In this document: positions 1 to 8,108 of the stretch, piece by piece
How the letters are laid out: the number at the start of each line of letters is the position of its first letter
Numbering within the stretch: position 1 is the first letter of the stretch
DNA from: Blastopirellula sp.
Lineage (GTDB): Bacteria; Planctomycetota; Planctomycetia; Pirellulales; Pirellulaceae
Assembly (NCBI GenBank): GCA_002733575.1
Contig: NVWB01000041.1
Span: 1 to 34,878, forward strand
DNA length: 34,878 nt
Direction of reading: 5' to 3'
Notes under the pieces: model-generated
What the model was told of the DNA's origin: nothing
The model's database searches: none
Seen by the model: the letters and a program-made list of their open reading frames with translations, nothing else
Translations under genes and position numbers: made by a program

Positions 1-2
1 CG

Positions 3-710
3 GGTGAATTCAAGCTGGTTGTAAAACCGCTACGTGGTCGTGGTAGTGTCGATGGAGAAGGCAACGGGATTCGGGTGCTTGAGTATTCGGTTCCTGAAAA
101 CCCAAAAGAGCCTTGGAGTTACGATGTGATTTGTGAGTTTATTCACTTGTCGCACAATTTCCATCCGGTTAATTGGGACAAAGACGAAGAGGAAGAATTA
201 ATCATCGCCGGCAAAGAAGGCGTTTGGCATTTCGACAACAATGGCAAAAACTGGGACGCAACTCAACTGTCGAAGAACTTTTCCGGTGAAATCCGGGATG
301 GGAAATTGCCGAATGGGAAACGGTTTATCGTTGCCATTGAGCCGATGCACGGAACAACGGCTGCTGTGTATGTGGAATCAGATAAAAAGGGTGAACTCTG
401 GGAGCCATTGAATGTGTTGGACGAAGCCCTGAAAGATGGTCACGCACTTGCCTGTGCCGATTTCTTGGGTGTTGGGTCCGATCAAATCATCGTTGGCTGG
501 CGAGCCATGAATGCCAAGGGAGTTCCAGGGATCAAAATGTTTACCCCAATGGATAAAGATGGTAAAACCTGGCGAGAAACGGTGATCTCATCGGGCCAAG
601 TTGCAGTCGAAGATATCAAAGTGGCCGACCTCAACGGCGATGGCAAGGTTGACATCGTTGCTGCCGCACGTCAAACCAAGAACTTAGTGATCTTCTTTAA
701 CGAAGGTTAG
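3..710 (+). CDS. FG-GAP/VCBS-repeat beta-propeller protein, C-terminal fragment
   Basis: The frame is open from base 3 with no stop upstream, so this is the 3' part of a longer gene. The GTG at 75 is an internal codon and not a convincing start. About 235 residues are visible. They contain beta-propeller blades with acidic Asp-rich calcium-binding-like loops: an early WDKDEEEELIIAG segment, a middle ADFLGVGSDQIIVGW segment, and a final DLNGDGKVDIVAA motif just before the stop. This is the FG-GAP/VCBS pattern, common in secreted planctomycete proteins. The ligand or enzymatic role, if any, cannot be told from this piece. It faces the sulfatase operon convergently, with only 42 bases between the two stops. 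Confidence 0.8.
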   Translation, partial: GEFKLVVKPLRGRGSVDGEGNGIRVLEYSVPENPKEPWSYDVICEFIHLSHNFHPVNWDKDEEEELIIAGKEGVWHFDNNGKNWDATQLSKNFSGEIRDGKLPNGKRFIVAIEPMHGTTAAVYVESDKKGELWEPLNVLDEALKDGHALACADFLGVGSDQIIVGWRAMNAKGVPGIKMFTPMDKDGKTWRETVISSGQVAVEDIKVADLNGDGKVDIVAAARQTKNLVIFFNEG

Positions 711-718
711 AGCCGGTT

Positions 719-745
719 GAGGAGAGGTTTTAAGGGCCTCTCCTC
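719..745. terminator. Hairpin between convergent genes, possible terminator
   Basis: GAGGAGAGG (719-727) is perfectly complementary to CCTCTCCTC (737-745) across a 9-base loop. The hairpin fills the short gap between two convergent stop codons, a natural place for a bidirectional terminator. No long T-run follows on either strand, so intrinsic termination would be weak. Confidence 0.45.
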
Positions 746-752
746 CTATCGT

Positions 753-2273
753 TTATTTACGCTGTTCCACGGCCCAGTTTTTGTTTTTTCTTGCTCCGTA
801 ATAGGGATAATAATCCCAAAGTACATCACCACCGATCACACGAGGATCTTTCGTTTCTTTTAAGTGATCAAATAGTTGTTGATGCAGTTTTGCTTTGACC
901 GCTGAAAACTCTGCCATGTCTGCCAAATTGTTGAGTTGACCTGGGTCACTAGCGATTTTATAGAGTTCCTCAGCAGGCCGTTTATCGAAAGCGAGACTTG
1001 CAAGAATTGCAACACTTTCTATGTCGCGATTCTGCATCATAAAGGTTTTCGTCGGGGCACTATCAATTTCTCCATATGGAATCGCTCTGGCACAATCGGC
1101 AGCGTTGGGTGAACCTGATGGCCAGCGATCTGGCTCAAAATTGTGGATATACAAATAATCTTTCGTGCGAATGGCTCGGCAAGGATAACCTTTGCCGCCC
1201 ACCCGACATCCATCATGGCGTTCCATGGCAATATAGGCTGCAGGTCGATGTTGGGCCCCGGCTGATTCAAAAACAGGGACTAAGCTTTTCGCAGTCATCA
1301 TCGCTGGTACTTTGATGCCAGCGGCTTCAAGAAAGGTCGGTGCAAAATCACTCAAGTTGACAAACTCTTCACTGGCTCTGCCAGATTGGTTGATTCCGTC
1401 CGGCCAGCGAATTGCAAGCGGCACCTTACTGCCTGCATCGTAAAGACTCGCTTTTGCTCTCGGAAAAGGCATCCCATGATCGCTGGTGACAACAATAATA
1501 GTGTTCTCAAGTTGCCCGTTTTTTTCAAGCAAATCGATTGCCATGCCCACATGTTTGTCGAAGTGTTCGATCTCCACCATGTAGTCTAAAATGTCACTTC
1601 GTACGATTTCATTATCTGGAAAGATCGGGGGAACGATCACTTTGGCAGGGTCTTTACCCGATTGTAAACCACTGCCTAACTTATAGCCTCGGTGGGGTTC
1701 AAAAGTGCCAAGCCAAAAGCAGAAAGGTTTGTCTTTGGGGCAGTCATCAAGAAATGAAGCAAAGTTATTCGCGTAAGCAGTTGCACTCATGCCGACAGGT
1801 TTACGAGTACTCTTTAGTTTTCCTTTTCCATAAATAGCAGCGTTATATAACTGGCCAGCCGGATTCATGGTTCGACCGCCGGGCTCTAATCTACCGGGCG
1901 ACCAGCCTTTGCCGGTGTAGCCTACGAAGTAACCCGCTTTCATCAGTAGTTCGGTATAAGTGGCAAACTTTGCTGGCAGCGTACTGTGGATATTGCCGGC
2001 TTCTTCAAGACGCCAAATGTGCTGTCCGGTTAAAATTGCACTGCGAGATGGGCCACAAGTTGGTGCGTCACAATAAGCATTGGTGAAACGAATGCCTTCG
2101 CGTGCAATGCGATCAAACGCCGGAGTCTTGATCACCGGATCACCATTGGCGCCGGTATGTGCGAAGCTTTGATCGTCAGAAATACAGAATAATATATTTG
2201 GGCGGTCAGCGGCATTTGCAGAAGAACAGAGAATTACTGCTAAGACGATAATTCCTAAAGCACGATTTAACAT
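753..2273 (-). CDS. Secreted sulfatase, N-sulfoglucosamine sulfohydrolase-like (S1)
   Basis: A 506-residue type I sulfatase that would hydrolyse sulfate esters or N-sulfates in the periplasm or outside the cell. Residues 1-21 form a signal peptide ending at SSANA. The metal-binding Asp pair is in SDDQ (about 33-34). The formylglycine signature is C73-G-P-S-R77 followed by SAILTG. A second metal-binding pair is D262-H263 in VVTSDHGMP. The GKGWSPG stretch and the ending DPRVIGGDVLWDYYPYYG resemble planctomycete heparan-N-sulfatase (SGSH-like) annotations; that subfamily call is inference from memory of the family. It is the last gene of the minus-strand operon, 79 bases after the preceding sulfatase. 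A Cys-type sulfatase needs a maturase to make formylglycine, and none is encoded in this window. Confidence 0.9.
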   Translation of the reverse strand: MLNRALGIIVLAVILCSSANAADRPNILFCISDDQSFAHTGANGDPVIKTPAFDRIAREGIRFTNAYCDAPTCGPSRSAILTGQHIWRLEEAGNIHSTLPAKFATYTELLMKAGYFVGYTGKGWSPGRLEPGGRTMNPAGQLYNAAIYGKGKLKSTRKPVGMSATAYANNFASFLDDCPKDKPFCFWLGTFEPHRGYKLGSGLQSGKDPAKVIVPPIFPDNEIVRSDILDYMVEIEHFDKHVGMAIDLLEKNGQLENTIIVVTSDHGMPFPRAKASLYDAGSKVPLAIRWPDGINQSGRASEEFVNLSDFAPTFLEAAGIKVPAMMTAKSLVPVFESAGAQHRPAAYIAMERHDGCRVGGKGYPCRAIRTKDYLYIHNFEPDRWPSGSPNAADCARAIPYGEIDSAPTKTFMMQNRDIESVAILASLAFDKRPAEELYKIASDPGQLNNLADMAEFSAVKAKLHQQLFDHLKETKDPRVIGGDVLWDYYPYYGARKNKNWAVEQRK

Positions 2274-2352
2274 ATTGCATTACTTTCGACGTACATAAAC
2301 ACAAAATTGGGTCAACTGATGAAGTATGGAACTCGATGTCCGCCCTCAGAAG

Positions 2353-3978
2353 TTAAGATGCTTCAACTGAAATAGGCTTCAACCGTTTCTCCCAAGGCCA
2401 TGCTCCTTCTTTGTTTATATCGGGGCCTGCCGGGCTGGAATCATATTTCTTCCTGAGACGCACGAGCTCTTTTTTGAGGTCCATGATTTTGCTTTGATTC
2501 TCAGGAATGTAATATTGACTAATCATTTCATTGGGATCTTTTTTGAGATCAAAGTATTCCCATTCATTCTTGGTGTGATAATAAATTAATTTGTGACGCC
2601 CATCTGTGACTCCGTAATGTGGATAGACATGATGATTTGCCAACTCGAAATACTGGTAAAGAAATGTTTTTCGCCAGTCATCCGGCGTTTTACCCTGTAG
2701 AACCGGAACCAGACTTTTGCCCTGCATGTCTGCGGGCACTTTGATTCCTGCCATTTCCAATAGGGTCTCTGCGATGTCAATGTTGGATACAATATCTTTA
2801 TCATTGACCACACCCTGTTTAACCATGCTCGGCCAATGAACGATCAATGCGGTTCTCAGAGACTCTTCATACATGAATCGCTTATCGAAAAAGCCATGTT
2901 CCCCCAAAAAGAAACCATGATCGGCCATGTAGATCACAATAGTATTATCGGCCAAGTCATTTGCTTCTAGAAACGCACGGATTCTGCCCACGTTTTTGTC
3001 GATCCCAGCAGCTGAAGCCAGAAAATTCTTGAGCAGTACCTGATACTTAAAGCGGGATAGTTCTTTGTTGGAATCATTCCAAGCCAGATTCATTTGATTG
3101 AAAGGCTTCGTGAACTTTGACCGGTAGGCGTCCCAGGCAACTCTTTGATCAGGAGTGAGCTTCCCTAGCTCTCCGGGGTCACCGATCAGCAACCCTTGAT
3201 TTAAGTTTTTATAAAGGGTTAATGTCTGATCGCGGATCGCAGTTCCACGATAAGAAAAATCATCAAATAAATTCGACGGTTCAGGGATCGTCACGTTATC
3301 GTATAAATCATATTCTTCTGGGCCGGGGCACCAACCGTGATGCGTTGCCTTGAACTGCGACATCAGCATGAATGGCTTACTTTTGTCTCGGCCGCTTTTC
3401 AGCCACTCAATACTCAGGTCACCCACGATATCGGAATTGTAGCCTGTGACAGTTCTAGTTTTCTTGATCCCGCCAGCATCGCCAGTCAGTAACAGCGGAT
3501 TGTAATACTGCCCCTGACCTTTCATCACGTCAAAGTAATCAAAGCCGGTGGGAACCGATTTTAAGTGCCATTTACCGATGATTGCCGTTTGGTATCCATT
3601 TTTCCGCATGAGCTTAGGAAAGGTTTGCTGAGTCCCATCAAAATTGGCCCTGCGATTCCAGGTGACACCATTTTTGTGTCCATATTTTCCGGTGAGAATA
3701 GCGGCTCTGCTGGGGCCGCATAGGGCGTTGGCCACATAACATTTCCTAAACAGCATTCCTTCTTTGGCAAGTTGGTCGATGTTCGGGGTACCTGCGACAT
3801 CTTTAAGCCTGCCTCCGTAAGCACCTATCGACTGCCATGCGTGATCATCGCTGAATAGAAATAAGATATTAGGACGGGCTCCATTCGCTTGACCTGAATT
3901 TTCTTCCGCTAAAATGGAACTGCAAGCGATAGCCAACAGAAATAAACCTGCCAAACTAATTATCGTTCTATTACGCAT
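2353..3978 (-). CDS. Secreted sulfatase with C-terminal DUF4976-like region (S1)
   Basis: A 541-residue sulfatase. The start at 3978 is preferred over one 66 bases upstream because it gives a clean signal peptide (MRNRTIISLAGLFLLAIACS...ILA) and lies 1 base after the stop of the preceding gene. The longer form would overlap that gene and put 22 polar residues before the signal. FSDDH (about 43-45) supplies metal ligands, and C87-G-P-S-R91 is the formylglycine signature. A GKWHL motif and a late ADHGFFLGEHGFFDKR motif complete the active site. The C-terminal part (YGVTDGRHKLIYYH, EYFDLKKDP) matches the DUF4976-like end of iduronate/GlcNAc-6-sulfatase-type enzymes. The exact substrate is not determinable here. 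The spacing implies translational coupling with the sulfatase before it. Confidence 0.9.
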   Translation of the reverse strand: MRNRTIISLAGLFLLAIACSSILAEENSGQANGARPNILFLFSDDHAWQSIGAYGGRLKDVAGTPNIDQLAKEGMLFRKCYVANALCGPSRAAILTGKYGHKNGVTWNRRANFDGTQQTFPKLMRKNGYQTAIIGKWHLKSVPTGFDYFDVMKGQGQYYNPLLLTGDAGGIKKTRTVTGYNSDIVGDLSIEWLKSGRDKSKPFMLMSQFKATHHGWCPGPEEYDLYDNVTIPEPSNLFDDFSYRGTAIRDQTLTLYKNLNQGLLIGDPGELGKLTPDQRVAWDAYRSKFTKPFNQMNLAWNDSNKELSRFKYQVLLKNFLASAAGIDKNVGRIRAFLEANDLADNTIVIYMADHGFFLGEHGFFDKRFMYEESLRTALIVHWPSMVKQGVVNDKDIVSNIDIAETLLEMAGIKVPADMQGKSLVPVLQGKTPDDWRKTFLYQYFELANHHVYPHYGVTDGRHKLIYYHTKNEWEYFDLKKDPNEMISQYYIPENQSKIMDLKKELVRLRKKYDSSPAGPDINKEGAWPWEKRLKPISVEAS

Positions 3979-3979
3979 A

Positions 3980-5602
3980 CTATTTCTTCTGTTTACGGGA
4001 AGACGATGGATATTTCGTTGGATCATAATCCGGATTCGACACATTCATTTTAGCTCCCACTTCGGTTCGCCACTGATGAAGTAGGGTTCGAAGTTCATCG
4101 GCTTTGGCTGGTTCGGTTGCAGCCAAGTCAGTTTGTTCGCCGATGTCGTTTTTCAGGTTGAATAGTTGAACGGTATTGTTTTCAAAGTATTCGATCAGTT
4201 TATAGTCACCCGCTCGCACAGCGCCGCTGGGTGGCTGCATGCCGTGATTGCTGTAATGAGGGAAGTGCCAGTAGATTGGTTTTCGAGTAAACGGTTTGTC
4301 TTGCAAGGCCGCAGTGAAACTGACCCCGTCAGCGTGTTGCTGAGGCAGTGCAGGTAGCCCGGCCATTTCTAAAATGCTTGGATAAAAGTCGGTGCTGATC
4401 ACTGGTACATCACATTCGGCTGGTTGCTTTGCAAGGCCCGGCCATTTGACGATCATTGGCACCCGAACGCCTCCTTCGTACAACCAACCTTTGGCACCAC
4501 GCAGTGGTAAGTTGGAAGTTGCAAAGGCAACATCCAGTTTGTTGTTTGGGATAATTCGATTCGGGTTGCCCACATTTGCACCTGACATTCCGCCGTTATC
4601 GGAGAAGAAAATCACAAGGGTGTTGTCTTCTATTTCCAACTCTCTCAACTTAGCTATTACTCGCCCAAGACTTTCGTCCATCGACTCAACCATACCGGCA
4701 AACTCAACATTATCTTGATGTTGTTTTATTTTAACCGTGTGTTGTGGCAGTACGTTGTGCCCTTTGTGAGAGGGCTTTTTGATCAGTTCGGCCAACTGTA
4801 GTTTGGTCAACGGTTTTTTGGAATCGGGATTGCCTTCTAACACGAAATCAGGTCCACTCGCGGGCTTCATTTGCTTCAACTTCTTACGATACTTTTCCAC
4901 CAAATCTTTGCGGCCTTGGATAGGATCGTGAACTGTATAATGGGAAAGATACAAAAAGAATGGCTTCTCTTTATTCGTTTCAATAAACTTCAATGCTTCA
5001 TCGGTCAGGCGATCAGTAAGATAATCGCCCGGTTTGTCGAAAATTCCTTCCAGCTTAAACGGTGCATGGTAACCTGCTTTGGGCCAGCCTTTGTTCCATT
5101 TGGGAATTTGCACATCGAACCCATGACTAGTCGGGCCATAGGGTTCTTCGCCTAAATGCCATTTCCCGAAGATGGCAGTGCTGTAACCGTGTGACTTGAG
5201 GGCTTCGGCCAGGGTGATTTCAGAATCGGGAATTGTCTGAATCGTTTTCACCGTGCTGAGTGCTTGAAACGGAAAATCTCTTCTGCCGAATAGCCAGTCG
5301 GTCATTCCGAGTCTAGCAGGATACTTGCCGGTTAAAATACTGGCCCGCGTTGGTGAGCAGACGTGGCAAGCGGCATAAGCCGAGGTAAATTTTGTGCTTT
5401 CACTGGCCAGTTTGTCAATGTTTGGTGTGTCGTAAAAACTGCTTCCAAAACAACCAACATCTCGCCAGCCGAGATCATCGACCAGAAAGAAAACAATACT
5501 GGGATGTTTGGGTTTTGCCTGAATCGATGAGGCCATGTCTAGAAATAATGAAACACAAAACACGATTGCAATGGGTTTCACAAAGTTACGCAGGCAAAGC
5601 AT
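3980..5602 (-). CDS. Secreted arylsulfatase-type sulfatase (S1)
   Basis: A 540-residue sulfatase. The start at 5602 is chosen because GAGGAA lies just upstream and the protein then begins with a signal peptide (MLCLRNFVKPIAIVFCVSLFL...SIQA); an upstream ATG at 5653 would add 17 non-signal residues. Active-site elements are VDDLGW (about 41-46), the formylglycine motif C82-S-P-T-R86 followed by ASILTGKYPARLG, GKWHLG, and FSDNGG. The middle and C-terminal layout resembles the large 'arylsulfatase A-like' group abundant in Planctomycetota. It is third in the minus-strand operon, 139 bases after the dehydrogenase gene, and that gap holds a perfect inverted repeat. Its stop is 1 base from the next sulfatase start. 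Confidence 0.9.
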   Translation of the reverse strand: MLCLRNFVKPIAIVFCVSLFLDMASSIQAKPKHPSIVFFLVDDLGWRDVGCFGSSFYDTPNIDKLASESTKFTSAYAACHVCSPTRASILTGKYPARLGMTDWLFGRRDFPFQALSTVKTIQTIPDSEITLAEALKSHGYSTAIFGKWHLGEEPYGPTSHGFDVQIPKWNKGWPKAGYHAPFKLEGIFDKPGDYLTDRLTDEALKFIETNKEKPFFLYLSHYTVHDPIQGRKDLVEKYRKKLKQMKPASGPDFVLEGNPDSKKPLTKLQLAELIKKPSHKGHNVLPQHTVKIKQHQDNVEFAGMVESMDESLGRVIAKLRELEIEDNTLVIFFSDNGGMSGANVGNPNRIIPNNKLDVAFATSNLPLRGAKGWLYEGGVRVPMIVKWPGLAKQPAECDVPVISTDFYPSILEMAGLPALPQQHADGVSFTAALQDKPFTRKPIYWHFPHYSNHGMQPPSGAVRAGDYKLIEYFENNTVQLFNLKNDIGEQTDLAATEPAKADELRTLLHQWRTEVGAKMNVSNPDYDPTKYPSSSRKQKK

Positions 5603-5646
5603 AGTCGGTTCCTCTAGGTCAGGCGGTGCAAATTGTATGACTTCGT

Positions 5647-5731
5647 GTGCCACTGGCTTCGCCAGTGTGAAGTGCAGAGAAGCAGTACTTCAAGGTCAAA
5701 TTACAGTTCACACTGGCGAAGCCAGTGGCAC
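5647..5731. repeat. Head-to-head REP-like pair: 25-bp perfect inverted repeat
   Basis: The 25 bases at 5647-5671 are the exact reverse complement of 5707-5731, separated by 35 bases. Each arm begins (from outside) with GTGCC and contains its own small hairpin CACTGGC-TTC-GCCAGTG, so the unit has the head-plus-hairpin form of bacterial REP elements arranged as a pair. It sits between two co-directional genes of the operon and would fold in their shared transcript, where it might affect mRNA stability or relative expression (inference). Confidence 0.8.
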
Positions 5732-5741
5732 CCAAAATACT

Positions 5742-8108
5742 TTACTCACTCACAATTTTAATTTCGTGCCAATAGGCCCATTCGTTGCTCCAGCCATTGG
5801 CCTTATTTTCAATTTTGACTTCTACTTTTTGTCCGGCGAATTTTGTCAGGTCAATGGATAAGTCTAGCCATTCTTTCTCGGTCGTTTTGCTGCTGACTAT
5901 TTGATCTAGCAGTAGCTGTCTTGCTACGAACACGCGCAATTGCCAATCGCCATGGGGGTGATGACTGACACGCAATTTGAGACTCGTCTTTTTACCGCTA
6001 GGGATACTAACATTTCGAGTGATCAGGCTTGGAGTTTTTTTATCCAATGGATGCGTTTGTACTGCTGTTGTATTTCGGAATGAAGAGTGATACACGACTC
6101 CTCTTTCTCCAACTCGACTCACATCAAAACCAGGTGCGACACGCTGAATAATACGTTTTTGCAACGCTGCGCTTTGCTTCGGTGGTTTTCCAGCGGTATT
6201 CGCTGGAAGATTACCACTGATCAAACGACGTGCCACAAACTCTGGCAAGTTTGGCAGTTTCCCTTTAGTAGCAAGTGCCAATGATCTTTGAGGAAAGTGA
6301 GGCACCATTGGTTCCAACGCAAACCAAATCATGCGAGGGATATTTCGGTCATTGATGTCTTCTGAGTGACTGGCAAGTCCTTCTAAGATTGGCCAACGTG
6401 CATCAAACGGCAGACGCTGGGCAATTGATGCCAAATACATCCGCACGATGGGCGATTCATCTTCGTAAGCCATCGTGGCCAATTGTTTCAGCACTGCCGA
6501 ATCAACTATGGGCTTATTAGGCTTCGGAATCTGAAACGCATTAAAACTGCTTTGATCACTCAATAATTGGATTGCCCAGCTGCGGACGTGTTGGTCATCA
6601 TGCTTCAGGAAGCTGGCGAGTCGTGCTGAATCTAATCCGCCTGTTACATGCAGTGCCCAAAGAGATCGAAGTTTTTTAGCAGAAGTAGGAGCCGAGGCGA
6701 ACTGTTTATCGAGTAACTGATGCACTAGTTTTTTGTCTAACTCACCCGCTGCTTCACGTGATTGAAGTAAAACGCGGGCCTGTCTGACGTACCAATCGTT
6801 GGTGTGAGTTTGTAGTTCTACCAGTTGTGCATCAGACAGTGAACGCAAATTGGGTGCTTCAATCGGCTTGGCTCCCTTGGGCATGATGCGATATACGCGG
6901 CCACTATTGGGAAAATTAATCGCATTGCCACAAACATCGGTATCGTGCCAATCGAGAATATAGACACCGCCTTCTGGCCCGATCTCGACACTGAATCCTA
7001 CCCAGGCCAAGTCATTGGTGGGCATAAAGTCATCGCCATGTTGACCGATAAAGCTCGATCCGTCAGGAACAAGTTTGTCAGTTAACACCGCATGTTCATG
7101 AATGTTGCACATGAAGATACGATTATGATATTCCTTCGGAAATGCATCGGCCAAATAAATCCGGGCGCCACCATGTGCGGAGAGATGCGTATGATCACGA
7201 ATGGTTTTGATGTCGTCATAAATATGCGGATTCACATGGGGCAGACTTTGTTTGTGGTAGACGCCCCCTTGGATGACATGGAACAGATGAGGAATCACAC
7301 AGCAAGTGGCAAAACCTTGCCCGTGATCATCGAAATCAAAGCCCCAGGGGTTCGATAGCCCTCGTGCAAAGATCTCAAATTTCTTCTGGGTCGGATGATA
7401 ACGCCAGATGCCGCCATCAATAAACTGCCGGGCCGAATCGTCTTCGCCAGGTTTGGCAACATTCGATTTGGTGAACACGCCGTGACAACCGTATAACCAA
7501 CCATCAGGGCCCCAGATGAAACTGTTTAAGGTCTCATGGCGATCATTGATACCCCAGCCGTTCAGCAACACTTCAGGCGGACCATCGGGTTTGTCATCGC
7601 CATCGGCATCTGGAATGAACGACAAGTTGGGGGGCGATCCAACGAAGACTCCGCCAAAGCCGAGGGCAATACCTGACGTGAATGTTAGCTTGTCGGTAAA
7701 GATTTTCTTTTTGTCGAATACACCATCTTGATTGGTATCTTCCAGAATCAAAATTCGTGTAACTTTATCTTCGGTGTGTGCCCTGCGTGTTCGGTAGTTA
7801 AGGTTTTCAACAATCCAAATACGGCCTTTGTCGTCAAAACAGAATGCGATTGGTTCGCCAATATCGGGTTCGGCAGCATAGATCGAAACGTCGAAGCCTT
7901 CGGGGATCGACATTTTCTTGACGGCTTCTTGCGGATTAAGGAATGGAGCATCGCTAGTTTTGTGCTGTTTTTTGGGAAGTTGGTTCCGTGGTTCTTCTGC
8001 TGAGCCTGATGATGAAATTGTTACCAAGCAGGCGATAGCGAGAACAGCAACTAGAAAGCGATTAATCATAGTATTTTCAATTGGTTTGTTGTTCATTGAT
8101 TCACTCAT
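5742..8108 (-). CDS. Secreted PVC-type 'membrane-bound dehydrogenase' beta-propeller with HEAT-like repeats
   Basis: A 788-residue exported protein. After a signal peptide (hydrophobic stretch about 15-37) comes a six-bladed-type beta-propeller of roughly 60-420 (IPEGFDVSIYAAEPDIGEPIA, RIWIVENLNY, GPDGWLYGCHGVF, RGLSNPWGFDFDDHG, VYILDWHDTD), the family annotated as 'putative membrane-bound dehydrogenase domain' in Pirellula-type bacteria. Alpha-helical HEAT-like repeats follow (about 430-625). Then comes a beta-sandwich-like C-terminal region (about 675-788) with GDWQLRVFV and WYWHEI-like aromatic strands. In many relatives a c-type heme domain is fused at the C-terminus. Here it is absent and a heme protein is encoded immediately upstream, overlapping by ATGA. 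The start at 8108 has GGAG 8 bases upstream; an in-frame ATG at 8069 would give a shorter signal peptide. Substrate and electron acceptor are unknown. Confidence 0.82.
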   Translation of the reverse strand: MSESMNNKPIENTMINRFLVAVLAIACLVTISSSGSAEEPRNQLPKKQHKTSDAPFLNPQEAVKKMSIPEGFDVSIYAAEPDIGEPIAFCFDDKGRIWIVENLNYRTRRAHTEDKVTRILILEDTNQDGVFDKKKIFTDKLTFTSGIALGFGGVFVGSPPNLSFIPDADGDDKPDGPPEVLLNGWGINDRHETLNSFIWGPDGWLYGCHGVFTKSNVAKPGEDDSARQFIDGGIWRYHPTQKKFEIFARGLSNPWGFDFDDHGQGFATCCVIPHLFHVIQGGVYHKQSLPHVNPHIYDDIKTIRDHTHLSAHGGARIYLADAFPKEYHNRIFMCNIHEHAVLTDKLVPDGSSFIGQHGDDFMPTNDLAWVGFSVEIGPEGGVYILDWHDTDVCGNAINFPNSGRVYRIMPKGAKPIEAPNLRSLSDAQLVELQTHTNDWYVRQARVLLQSREAAGELDKKLVHQLLDKQFASAPTSAKKLRSLWALHVTGGLDSARLASFLKHDDQHVRSWAIQLLSDQSSFNAFQIPKPNKPIVDSAVLKQLATMAYEDESPIVRMYLASIAQRLPFDARWPILEGLASHSEDINDRNIPRMIWFALEPMVPHFPQRSLALATKGKLPNLPEFVARRLISGNLPANTAGKPPKQSAALQKRIIQRVAPGFDVSRVGERGVVYHSSFRNTTAVQTHPLDKKTPSLITRNVSIPSGKKTSLKLRVSHHPHGDWQLRVFVARQLLLDQIVSSKTTEKEWLDLSIDLTKFAGQKVEVKIENKANGWSNEWAYWHEIKIVSE

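Noticed and set aside
75..77. GTG at 75 as the start of the first gene
   Set aside because: The frame remains open to the window edge and codes plausible protein before this codon, so the gene is truncated by the window instead.
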